A DNA stretch of 21,949 nt from Collodictyon triciliatum (Eukaryota > CRuMs): assembly GCA_043381765.1 (NCBI GenBank), contig JBHJMP010000921.1, positions 1 to 21,949 on the forward strand, given 5' to 3'. A model generated the notes under the pieces. That model saw nothing but the letters and a program-made list of their open reading frames with translations. It had not been told where the DNA came from and ran no database searches. The translations under genes were made by a program, and so were the position numbers. This document shows positions 1 through 10,700 of the stretch, one piece after another (positions within the stretch are counted from its first letter, which is position 1; every line of letters starts with the position of its first letter).

Positions 1-60
1 GGGGTTGGGTGGGGGTGGGGGTGGGTGGTTGTGTGGGGGGGGGGGGGGGGGGGAGGGATT
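1..60. repeat. G-rich tract at window edge
   Basis: The first 60 bases are almost only G with a few T and A. They include a run of about 18 G near 36-53 and several GGG runs spaced by one or two bases, a composition able to form G-quadruplexes. The tract lies downstream of the last visible kelch exon on the minus strand, so it is probably intronic, where the transcript would be C-rich. It may also mark a sequencing or assembly limit. Confidence 0.75.
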
Positions 61-103
61 TGGTTTGTATTTTTATTATATATTTTATTAAATATGTGCG
101 CAC

Positions 104-1430
104 CCAAATCCAATATCCATATTTCGTTTGAAACCATGACCGTGTTTCTGCCTCCACTAATCACGAGTTTCATATCGCTGAAACCATAACCACATCCAAC
201 ATAAGAAGGGAAGGTTTTGCTTTGATACTGAAGCTTTTTCCAATGAGATGTTCCTTATATGCTTAATTATTAGCAGTCAAACATGAAGAAAAAAATTATA
301 TAATATATAATTCGGTGCGTGAAATTTACTTGGATTGTATGCCCAAAGATCACCCACGGTAGCAAAGTCGATGTTATCATTTATAATACCGCCATACAAG
401 TATATCACAGAACGGCGAACGAAGGTAAAATGTTTTGCTCTTGTACCTGGTGTGATTTGATTTAATCTTTTCTGCACAGACCATTCGAACGTCGTCATAT
501 CCAGTGATAAAAACTGGTCATAAATCTCTGAATGCTTGCCTCCATACAGATAAATCTGATATATGAATGAAAAATTAGAACGGGTGGGGGGTCATGTCTT
601 TTTTTTTTCTCCTTTAATCGATTCGAAGACATGTGAGTTTTCGCATCTTTAAATGGCTTGCATTCATTTCCGTCCAGAATTCATGTTTTAGAAAAATTCA
701 CCTTGTTCTCGTAAAATAAGATTGAGTAATGAGATACGCGAGCAGGATTATTGCCCCATGTTTTTATTTTTCTCCACTCCAAGATACCTAAGTAATTTGT
801 AAAATTTAACTCATAGAATGTGTTTTTTTAAGAATATATACATCCCCTAATATAGCACGAATATTTTTTTTATGATTTCTTTTTTTTTTCATCGTTTTTT
901 TTTTTGATTCTAGAAAAATTTGTAAAATTATAGAAAATTCCTAACGTGTGTCAAATGCATATAACCATATGAACGAGTTTTCGCTCTCCATCGTCTCTGC
1001 ATGAACTCTACGTTGTGCGGTGTATACACCATCATTTAATGGTATAAAGGTATGATAATGCAAATGGGTTTCTATTTTGTAAATGAACCATCAAAGCCAA
1101 CGCGCATCTCAACTTTTACAAGGGAAAACAGTTGAAATATACGTGTCACCAAAAAAGAACACAGAGTCATCCGACTGCGCTATTGTAGTGGCAGTGCTTC
1201 CACTTGGGTAGCTCGTCACCATCTCCCATTGGGCATCACCTTCGTTGGCGAGGTGAATGAGGAACCATTAGTCTTTATCAATTGTTCTTAGCACTACGGG
1301 TAAGAAGATTTGCTGGGATGAATCATCTGCATGAATATTCTGATTTATCACCTGTGCCCGAGTGTAATTCATTCTGTGCCATGACACTCGGAGTCGCCAA
1401 TAATATGGGGAGGATGAGCAGAAGCAACAT
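104..1430 (-). CDS. Secreted kelch-repeat protein, 5' part (3' end off window)
   Basis: Six exons join in phase: 1430-1352, 1239-1143, 1007-946, 787-702, 555-330 and 253-104, giving at least 233 residues; the gene continues off the left edge. Residues 1-18 form a signal peptide (MLLLLILPILLATPSVMA), so the protein should enter the secretory pathway. After it come kelch blades, each with a hydrophobic strand, a Gly-Gly pair or equivalent and a later aromatic: FFFGDT then FIWLYAFDTR; WRKI then IYLYGGK; FEWSV then VIYLYGGI and DLWAYN; HWKKLQ then LVISGG and EIWILDL. Kelch blades build beta-propellers that bind other proteins or sugars; the partner cannot be told here. The start was chosen because it opens the signal peptide. 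A TTTTAG directly before the ATG could be a splice acceptor, so a 5' UTR intron is possible. Family is confident; exact function is not. Confidence 0.85.
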
Positions 1431-2684
1431 CTAAAACTAGCTTGACATGAGTGCATTAACAAGGAAATAATTTGATATCTTATTTTTCATTCCTTTGTGT
1501 AAAGTTGATTATTACTACTATTTCTCTGAAAAGCAGAAAAGTGAGAAAGTGGGAAAGCAGAAAAGCAGAAAAGCAGAAAAGCAGAAAAGCAGAAAAGCAG
1601 AAAAGCAGAAAAGCAGAAAAGCAGAAAAGCAGGAAAGCGTGAAAGCGTGAAAGCGTGAAAGTGGAAAAGCAGAAAAGCAGAAAAGTAGAGAAACAGAAAA
1701 AACATGGTAGAGAGAATTGCTTACCAGGGCCATCCTTCCTGAAAAAGGTGGATAAGGCAAGGCCACAGCAGTTCCCTCATACTCCTTCGTAAATATCCAG
1801 AAGCAATATTATGTTCGTGTATTCAGGCAAGCAGAAAAACGGAGAAATAAGATGCAAGGGCAGAAAGTCCAAAAAGATTTGGCGAACGCTGTTTGACTTT
1901 ACAGGACTTAAGTTTAACCAGATACAAATGTCTGTTCTCTATTATTTCCTTTATCAAGGATTATATTCATTTAAAAAATTAACGATAAGCAAGCCTTAAA
2001 AAAGCAATTGAGTGCAAGCAAGGTGCAGGGCGGTCTGTTACCGTTGTTTTCTGTTTCATGCGGCCTTTTTGGGTGCTGTGGGTTTGATATTCCATCTGTA
2101 ACCAAGGGTTCTATGCATATGTTTTGGTTTTTTGCTTTATAAATCATGGCGTCTTACTCGTCCGGTGTTGTTGTTGCGATGAAAACTTTGTTATCCCACT
2201 CAAGGCCTTATGTGGATACAATAATTGTCATTCGCTGGGTTTTTATATCATAGGCACGTATTGTTCAATATGCGGAGTTAAGGAGCCAAAGATCTATCAT
2301 TATACCGTATACTAATGGAGTAGCATAGAAAATGTTATATTTATGCCATAGTGCTGGTATTGCCACCCAAAATGTGTATATATATTTAATTTTATGAAAT
2401 TTCCAGTTTAGTGTCAAAATCGATCATTCGATTGTCTCATGATGCTTTTCTTTTTTGCGCTTAACTAATCAGCATCATAGCGCACTGCGACACAACATAC
2501 AAGAAACACACACGAGGCACGAGACCTGTGAAAGTAACAACGAGAGGCAAAGCAGCAAAGCAGTCGAGGCGCGAAAGAACGAAATAGTCGCAACGCTTTT
2601 TCAACTCGAGATCGAACACCATTAAAACAACGCACTATTTTTCTTTCTATTCAGGCTCATCACACTTCGCCCAACGCAGCAAGC
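1431..2684. other. Divergent intergenic region, kelch gene / PSMA5
   Basis: About 1.25 kb separate the start codons of the minus-strand kelch gene and the plus-strand proteasome gene, so the promoters of both should lie here. It contains the 8-bp repeat array at 1528-1700. On the minus strand, 1790-1725 could be a small exon because it ends at a good GTAAGC donor (1725 downward) and is open upstream; it may be a 5' UTR exon of the kelch gene. Short open frames at 1811-1999 and 2124-2315 show no recognisable protein. The 2480-2684 stretch, less AT-rich, is a likely PSMA5 promoter and 5' UTR. No clear TATA box or conserved element was identified. Confidence 0.6.
1528..1700. repeat. 8-bp tandem array (AAAAGCAG)n
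   Basis: About twenty imperfect copies of an 8-bp unit, AAAAGCAG, with variants GAAAGCGT and GAAAGTGG clustered near 1628-1665. The plus strand is purine-rich. Being a multiple of 8, the array reads through in all frames and makes spurious Ser/Ala/Phe/Leu/Cys open frames on the minus strand. It lies just upstream of the kelch start codon, in the promoter or in a 5' UTR intron. Confidence 0.9.
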
Positions 2685-4557
2685 ATGTTTCTGACCAGGT
2701 TTGTGGGGTTCTCGGTCTTCACAACCTTCTCTGTAACATGCAAAAGATCAACTTTGAAAGCACATGAAAGCAAAGAACAACAAAATAAGAAATGAAACCT
2801 TCCATCGTGGTATATAACCCGCCCCTCGCTTTGTTCATGGCGCAGAAATGAGTACGATCGCGGTGTAAATACATTTTCCCCGGAAGGTCGCCTTTTCCAA
2901 GTCGAGTACGCCATCGAGGCGATCAAGGTTACCTATACCGACCGATAGTTCTTTTCCTTTATTTCCCCCATACTCGTTCCGTGCCTGTAGATCTTTAGTT
3001 TTTTTTTCCCGAAAGGTTGCTCCACCCGTTTCGCATTAACTTTAGCTGATTTTGCCTTCAAAGAACTTGTGGAAAAAACATGATAATCTTAAACCTCTAT
3101 TTCTCTAATTGTTAATATGGCCATTTCTTTGCCTGATGTCGCCTTGAATTCAGTTAGGATCAACAGCCATCGGTATCCAAACTGCCGAAGGGGTTGTCCT
3201 TGCCGTGGAAAAGCGCATCACGTCGACTCTCTTGGAACCAAGCTCGGTTGAGAAGCTGGCTGAGATAGACTCACACATCGGCTGCGCCATGGTTCGTTGC
3301 TGATATTTGATCTTTTCAAAAGTCAAGCACTCTCTTGGAATCGATCCATGAGAAAACATGTCCATGAAAGAAAAAAGAAATGAAAATGAAAGAAAATGAA
3401 AGAAAATGAAAGAAAATGAAAGAAAATGAAATGAAAAAGAAATGAAAAAAGAAATGAAAAAGAAACGAAAAAGAAATGAAAATGAAATGAAAAAGAAACG
3501 AAAAAGAAACGAAAAAGAAACGAAAAAGAAATGAAAAAGAAAGAGAAGAAAGAACATATGAGAAAACTGGAAAACACTGAATGTAAACTTTCGCGAGAAT
3601 AACCTTGTTGCGGTTTTAAATTCACAGAGCGGCTTGACTGGTGATGCCCGTACCATCGTGGAGCATGCACGTGTTGAAACACAGGTTGACATAGATGTTC
3701 ATCACAATCTTTCAGTACCTGGACACGTCAAAAATATGCCACACAAGCGATTCTCATTCCACCATCTCCCCCTCTCCTCTCCATTGCCACCATTTCAGAA
3801 TCACCACTTTAACTTTGACGAGCCGATGCCAATTGAAAGCTGCACCCAATCCATCTGCGATCTGGCGCTCGGATTCGGCGAAAATCGAGAAAACACCATG
3901 GTTTGAACCCTTCCTCACTCTCCCATCCGCAGCATCTCCCCAACCCGCGCTGCATTACAGAATAATCACCGCTCTGCTTAAAACCTTGTATCTAACGCTA
4001 CATAGAGCCGTCCGTTCGGTGTGGCACTTCTGCTTGCTGGCCTGGACGAGAACGGACCCGCACTGTATGTAAATCTATTCACACCCGCGACTTCTGCCAT
4101 TCTTTCATAACTCTTCTTTTTTTCTGTTATTCTTTCTCATCTCTCTATACGGCCTTGATGCCCCGAGCAGTGGCGCCGACTAACCCGCGTGACTCTGCAT
4201 CCATAGCTACCACACAGACCCGTCCGGAACATACGTGCGCTACGAAGCCAAAGCCATCGGGGCTGCGTCTGAGGGAGCCCAGTCAGCGCTGCAAGAGCAA
4301 TACACAAAGGCACAGACATCTCGATCCAATGCCATGTTGCCTTCGCCCAAAGACAGATATTGACCCACTCCCTATCACCCGCACAACAGACCCTGACTCT
4401 CCAGGAGGCCGAGAAGATTGCCCTGACCGTGCTGAAGCAGGTGATGGAGGAGAAGCTCAACGCAACAAACGTCGACATCGGATCCATCTCGGTCCGCACC
4501 GGCAAGTTCCACGTCTACACAAAGGAGGAGCTGGAGGAAGTCATCTCGCGCCTCTAA
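2685..4557 (+). CDS. PSMA5: 20S proteasome subunit alpha type-5
   Basis: Structural subunit of the outer alpha ring of the 20S proteasome, which gates access to the proteolytic chamber. Eight exons join in phase: 2685-2698, 2846-2927, 3154-3291, 3628-3684, 3799-3900, 4006-4064, 4207-4309 and 4390-4557, giving 240 residues (human PSMA5 has 241). Diagnostic pieces are the N-terminus MFLTRNEYDRG, the alpha-subunit signature in [18 protein letters not shown] (about residues 15-32), [35 protein letters not shown] and the C-terminal [12 protein letters not shown] and [12 protein letters not shown]. Exon 1 is only 14 nt and carries the start codon, which matches the family N-terminus exactly. The last intron (4310-4389) begins with GC instead of GT. 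Intron 3 holds a GAAAATGAAA-type array. The later exons are GC-rich. Identification is very secure. Confidence 0.97.
3363..3545. repeat. AAAGAAAATG / GAAATGAAAAA array in PSMA5 intron 3
   Basis: About 180 bases of nearly cytosine-free, purine-dominated tandem sequence, first with a 10-bp period (GAAAATGAAA) then with a roughly 11-12-bp period (GAAATGAAAAA, GAAACGAAAAA). It lies wholly inside the intron at 3292-3627. The Phe/Ser-rich open frames on the opposite strand here are artefacts of the repeat. Confidence 0.9.
4310..4389 (+). other. GC-AG intron in PSMA5
   Basis: The exon before it ends YTK (…ACAAAG) and the next begins TLTLQEAEK. Together these match the conserved proteasome alpha-5 segment with no gap. 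The intervening 80 bases start GCACAG and end CAACAG, read into a stop codon, and contain no GT donor that keeps the frame. A non-canonical GC donor is therefore the simplest reading. Confidence 0.85.
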
Positions 4558-4724
4558 GCCACGCACGCCAAAGCCGCCGCCTTTCTGTCCATCCCTCTCG
4601 CCCTCCTCTCACCTTTCTGACTCTCGTTTTGTGACTCGGGAGACAAACCCCCATCAAACAAGGAAACAAAGAAGCAAACAGATGGATGGATGGACTCGCA
4701 CTGCCCAACTACTCGGCTGCTTCA
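4558..4724. other. Convergent intergenic spacer
   Basis: Only 167 bases separate the stop codons of PSMA5 (plus) and the large minus-strand gene, so their 3' UTRs probably abut or overlap. No AATAAA was seen on either strand here. A short GATG repeat occurs at about 4680-4693. Confidence 0.7.
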
Positions 4725-7700
4725 TCACGTCCCGGTCATCGCCCCGGCCATTGCCGACTCGGCAGCAGGGCACATGAGCTGCAACTGCGCGAGCCATGAG
4801 TCTCTGTCCGACTCGGAGTCAAAGGCCAGGTGGTAGCCCGTGCCCGCACCCGCGCCGAAGCGGAGGATGAGGTCGAACCGATCGGCCTGCGGCTGTGGCG
4901 GCCTTTCGAAGCTCTGCAGTCGGGCGATCTCGTAGGCGGAGCGCAGCGTGAGGAGGCGCTGCGGCGGATCCGTGAACGGGGCGCGCAGGCGATCGGTGTG
5001 CTCGAGCAGGTTGTAGACCCGCGTGCTGCTGAGGATCAGGATGCGGCGCTGGTGCCGGCCCCGGTTGTTGATCTGGCGGAGAAGGAAGGAAGGAAGGAAG
5101 GAAGGCAGATCCGTGGTAAGAGAAAAAGGGAAAAGAAAAGAAAAGAAAAAGAGAAAAAAGTTGAAAGAAAGAGGCAAGCCTTGACGACGGCAGAGCACAG
5201 CAGCATCTTTTCCGCCTGGGGGTCGTGGAAGAAGGCGGAGATGATCTGGGGAGGGAGGCCCTCGTCGCGCGTGACTTGTAACTCGATGCCGCGCATCTCC
5301 AGCACGGCGTGGCGAATCTGCTCCAGTATCGCCTGGGATGCCTCCTTTGTCGGGCAGGCAAAGGCGATGGTCGTCGAGCCGCCTCTGATCATCACGCGCC
5401 GCGCATCATAGCACACGCCCAAGGAATGCACGCTGATGTGCGCCACTTTGAGCTCGAGGCTTGGCCCCGTCGGGCAGAACTCGTCAGGCGGGCACCTTTC
5501 GCAGGGCGGCTCGGTCGGCTTGGAGAGGAAGTAGATCTTGTTTTTTCCCACGACAACCGTGAACTCCTGGTGATGATATTGCGGGCAGTTATAAAGATGC
5601 TGGTCGGTGGTGGCTGCTGTAATCATCGGAGTCGGGAATTCCTACCCGTTCGTTTGGGAGGTACATGGTCGCCTGGGATTGCATCAGAACTTTTTCGAGG
5701 GAGTTGAAGTCTGATGCGTATTCGAGACACAGATAACGCGAAAGTGCGTAGTTGCGCTGCAGGGACTGCTGTGTGGCCACGATGTGATTGCCGGTGGAAG
5801 AGCGGAGAGGCATCCCATACACAGACTACGAATGATTGAATGGTTGAATGATTGAATGATTGAATGGTTGAATGGTTGAATGATTGAATGATTGAATGAT
5901 TGAATGATTGAATGGTTGAATGGTTGAATGATTGAATGATTGAATGGTTGAATGGTTGAATGGTTAAATGGTTAAATGATTGAATGATTGAATGATTGAA
6001 TGGTTAAATGGTTGAATGATTGAATAGTTGAATGGTTAAATGATTGAATGATTGAATAGTTGAATGATTGAATGGTTGAATGATTAAATGGAGACGCACA
6101 CTTAACCCATTGATGAACTGCATGATATCCATCTGAATCGCCTCGTGGGAAAGAATATAGTGGCCCAGAACCTGGGCGAGATGAAAGTGGATTTGATGGC
6201 TGCGAGTCCGCACGAAGCGATGCTGGTCCTCAAAGCGCTGGTCCAGGTAGAGCAAGTGAATCAGGGACTTTGTGGTCTCGTATGGAAATAACTGGTCGAT
6301 GAAGCCGGAGCGCAGATATGCGTTGAGGGCGGGACTGGTATTGTGGTAGGACAGGTGGCTCAGCTGGGCACAGAGGGCCTGCGAGAGTGACGAGATGTGG
6401 ACGAGAAGGACGTGTTGGTCGTTTGTGATCTGTTTGGACTCCTGGAGGCGAGAGTGGAGACGCCTGGTGATAATCTACAGATGGAATTGGTTAAGTTTGC
6501 AAAGCGCTGCAGCTTACAGAGGGGAAACATAATGACATAGACAAAAAAAGACAAAAAAAAGTACCGCCAATATATAAGGATATCTTGCTTTGATACATAT
6601 AGCCCCATACCTGTATTGCTTGTGCGCCGTAATCGAGAATTTGTGTTATAGCCTCTGTCTTCATCACTTCATACTCGTAATGTAGGATTTCCTCTATTTT
6701 GGAGCGATGGTGAAGTAAAAATGTGAAAATTACATTCCTTTTTATCATCAGTTTATGCAGAAGTACACATATTCAGCAAATAATATGCACCATATCAAAA
6801 ATATCAAACAGGCCTGAAATAAGCCAAAGGATGAACGTACCTAAGAAAGCACAAAGCATAGCACCGATGTTGTTTACAAAAATATTGCTATTTATTGCTA
6901 TCGATATGACTTTCCTTAAAAACTCTGCATCAGAGCGAATTTTGAATCGAATCTCTCTCTAAATAAAATAAGGAAAGGAAGTTAGGTGTACGGCTATTTG
7001 AAGAATAGTGAGTTTTCAATGAATTATTTTCTTACGAAAAAACAAAAAACAAAAAACAAAAAAAAACAAAAAACAAAAAACAAAAAACAAAAAACAAAAA
7101 ACAAAAAAAACAACAAACAACAAACAACAAACAACAAACATACAAATATACAAACATACAAACATACAAACATACATACATACATACATACATACATACA
7201 TACATACATACATACATACATACATACATACATACATACATACATACATACATACATACATACATACAAACAAACAAACAAACAAACAAACAAACAAACA
7301 AACAAACAAACAAACAAGTAATATAAAGGAAGATAGTAGGAGATTGTGGAAAATTTAGAGTTATACGATGGATTTCTTTTCGGCGAACCACACAAAGCGG
7401 AGCAGAAAGGAAAGCACTTCGGCTACGAGATATTCTTTGTAAACTAGTTTGTTGTCCTGAATCAGTCCACTCTCTAGATATGCAGGATAGGCAAAGTAAT
7501 GCTCTGGTTCGTCGCTGGTAATCCTCTTTTCCTCCTGCATTTACATGAATGGTTTATTTGGATCCTTTAACTCCATTAAAAAAAAAGTGCACATTTATTG
7601 GAAGTCATGGCCGAATCAGCATTTTTTGATAGAAAAAAAAACTAAAGGACATATTTGTTACAATTTCATTTGCTCCTTTGCTGGCGGGTGCAGCGAAGCG

Positions 7701-10700
7701 AACAGACTTCCTTGAGGTGGACGACTCTGTGCGGATAAATCGATTGATTGCGCGAGAGAACTGACAGATGTTTGATTTTTTCTTTCTTGCTTGTTCCGCC
7801 TCCTTTTCATCATCGCGGATTTGACGGATGGTTTGCTCATCCTTGCGGAGAATAGCAAAAATGTCACGGTCCTTCAGAGTCAATACCTGACCCTCGGTCG
7901 CCGTTGAGCTGACCAGCCAATCATGCACATCAAGCTCACACATTTTGTCCTTCCGGGTGCATCGCTTTTGTTCGTCAGAGTCTTGGATAAGGAAGGATCG
8001 AATTTTATACGATAGATTGATACTATTATTGAATTTTAGAATACACATATCGCCCTTCATTTCAAAAAATCACTATTTCAACAGATGTCATGAAGCTTCA
8101 AATTAATTAATCATCACTGACCAACACTGACAGTAAATAGGGACTGCGAAAGATAATCACAATCACGGAAAAAGGCCTCTGGATCTTAAAACGCCATAAA
8201 GAATAAGTTTATCAGACATAAATTTTGTAATTTCGATTATAATGTCATTCTTATTTTTTTTTTAAAAAAAATGATGGAAGCGAACAAAAGATAAGCAATT
8301 AAAAAAGCGAAATAGTTACGAATTCGGTCTTCGTAGCCTCGAGTAATTTGCCTTACAAGCCTCCAGCCAACACGACCGTACAGCTTAACTTTCTGAAAAA
8401 TATCCGCGATGAACTTTTGGGTGAATGGAAGAAAAATAAATATTTGATTGAACCCATCATTTCTGATAGATAAGGTGTGCTAACTAAGTAAAACATATAT
8501 AGGTTTTGCGAAGTTCAAATGCTTTTAGATAGACAATAACACGACAATAAAACCATGTGTTATGTAAATAAGAGGTGGGCGTAGTGGAGCTGCGATGTTT
8601 GCTTGTTTTTAAAAAAATTATAGAATAATATCAAACGTCTGTGTTTAATCCGATTGGTGTTGCTTCGATAAAGGAAGGAGCCGATGGGATTTCATCGCTC
8701 TCCTCATTCATCAAAATATTTTCGCATATGCTTTCGATGTCAGAGGTCGAAAATGCATCTTGGAAAGCAGGGGAGACTTTATATAAGTCATTTAATAGGG
8801 AAATGCACGCGCCCCTGAATGTTGATGAATTAAATACACATTTTGACAGAAAAAATATTATTATGACGGCCGTGGAGAAAAGCCATCATCATGATGCAGG
8901 TATATAAAGAGCTATACCCTAGCAGCGGGACATTTCTGAGGTAGCGTCTACTTTTCCAAGACCAATCAAAAATAGTGTACACTATTTTAACCAAGTCAGG
9001 ACGGTGCTCGACGGATTCTTTGGCTGCGAGATTAAAACAGGCATAAATTTATTCTAAAAAAAAAACCACACTCATGTGTCTTTGGCGTAAGGGGGTATCA
9101 TTCAGTTTTCTAGAGATTCTATGTCAAAGGAGAAACGAAGAGGATTCGATAAATGAATAAATAATGATGAAAGAGGTTACCATTCACGGCTGCAAAAGAT
9201 ACCAATCTGGCGGTCAGCATTAAAATTGTTGTGGACAATGCATATGATTCGTACCTTGAGAGAACACTTATCAGTGTATCTATCACAGCTTTATTTAGCA
9301 TTCTTGATGGTTGCGGAATCCTGGAAAAAAAACAAATAGAATATGTTTAGCTCTGATACACCAGCAAGATAACAAATGGAAGAGAGAAACCCCTCCACCA
9401 AAATAAATAACACGGATAATCTAAATGTGATATAAAATATAAAGAAAAAACTAACGAGTTGTCTTCGTGTGTTATTTGCTGCATATGACGAAGCACTCTA
9501 GCTTGCACGTAAAAGTCAGGCACCGCCAAGAATTTAGAAAGGACCTCTAATACGTTTGTAGAGAGTTTCTCCAAGACAGCTGATTGTGGAAGCACCTTTT
9601 CAATTAAGGTCTTATTTTCGTGAGCCCAAACCTACAGTCGACGATATGGAATCAGCGTGTGTGCTTTGTTCGTCAACTATTAAACTGAAATATTAAGTCT
9701 ATCCCGCACAAATATCAAGAGCTACCAAAATGCTGAGAAGACCACTGAAAAATAGAGAGCTTGGTTGATCGCATATCTTGATGGGAGTTTGGTCAGCAAC
9801 AGTGGTGATTGCAATTGTCAAGGCCTCGTCAAACTCTTTTAATTCCACTTGCCGCAGAGCGTGGACAGCCAAACACCTCAATAGTCTTGCAAAACGCACA
9901 GAAATTATGCCAGAAGGTGGGGAGCGAATGCCCTGTTTCCAGAGAAAAAAAATCGTTTATAGATGGCGAATAAAAAAAAGCATGATTATCGGAAAAGGAT
10001 TACATAAATAAAATAAAATATAAAAACAGGTAGCTGCTATAATTATGTCCATTCATGAATGATATATGCCCACCAGTATAACAAGTTTACTCAATCCTCT
10101 GAACTCCTCTGATGATAAAGTCACTCCATCCCGTAAAGTAAACTCCCCTTCCGGGTGACGGACTCCACCCAACAAACCAATGCACATTTCCAATAGAGCC
10201 ACAAGTTTAATTTCACGGTCGTCTCGAATCTCGACCAGAGGGCTGCTTCCTATCAGTTGCTGACACTGCGAAATGACGCTCTGAAGGGGCATCTCTTGGC
10301 GACACTTGAGAAAGAATTGGACATAATGCTGGCTGCCATGAGCTAGCGCGAGAATGATGTAGGGATGGTACGAATCGGAGGGTAATCTTGATTGAATAAA
10401 AAAAAAAAAACGGAGAAAAGTGAATGGTTACTTAACCGATAAGCTTAAATATCTGACAAAGCGGATTAGATGGTGATTATTTGGAAATTGAAATTGATGG
10501 ACAGTTGTTTTACATATCGGTCTTGTATAGAGTCAGCAGTCTTTCCAACAGGACTTCAAATCCTATGTGACTCATCGCCTCTTCGTCGCAGATGACCATG
10601 CTGAAGAAGGCACATGAAAAGAGAGGTGCTTCTGTAGACAGGTCTGACCAAACTCTCACTGCAATAGGCTTCATGCTTGGAACGATGTTGTCATCCCACA

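Noticed and set aside
3150-3692. Minus-strand Phe/Ser-rich frames overlapping PSMA5
   Set aside because: They come from the intron 3 repeat and antisense of real exons; PSMA5 on the plus strand explains the region.
4137-4634. Plus- and minus-strand frames over the last PSMA5 exons
   Set aside because: Other-frame shadows of GC-rich coding exons, with no recognisable protein.
4819-5707. Plus-strand frames at 4830-5411 and 5309-5707
   Set aside because: Antisense to the PH-like exons of the large minus-strand gene, where codon pattern and splice phase support the minus strand.
5830-6091. Possible CRISPR-like array
   Set aside because: Units are 8 bp and contiguous with no spacers; this is a minisatellite in a eukaryotic intron.
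7160-7316. Telomere-like repeat
   Set aside because: CATA/CAAA units match no known telomere motif and the array is internal to a gene.
7016-7395. Long Cys/Val/Tyr/Leu-rich open frames, minus strand
   Set aside because: They are pure translations of the CATA/CAAA repeat inside an intron.
8641-8907. Plus-strand 88-aa frame
   Set aside because: Antisense to the minus-strand exon 8814-8637, which joins its neighbours in phase.
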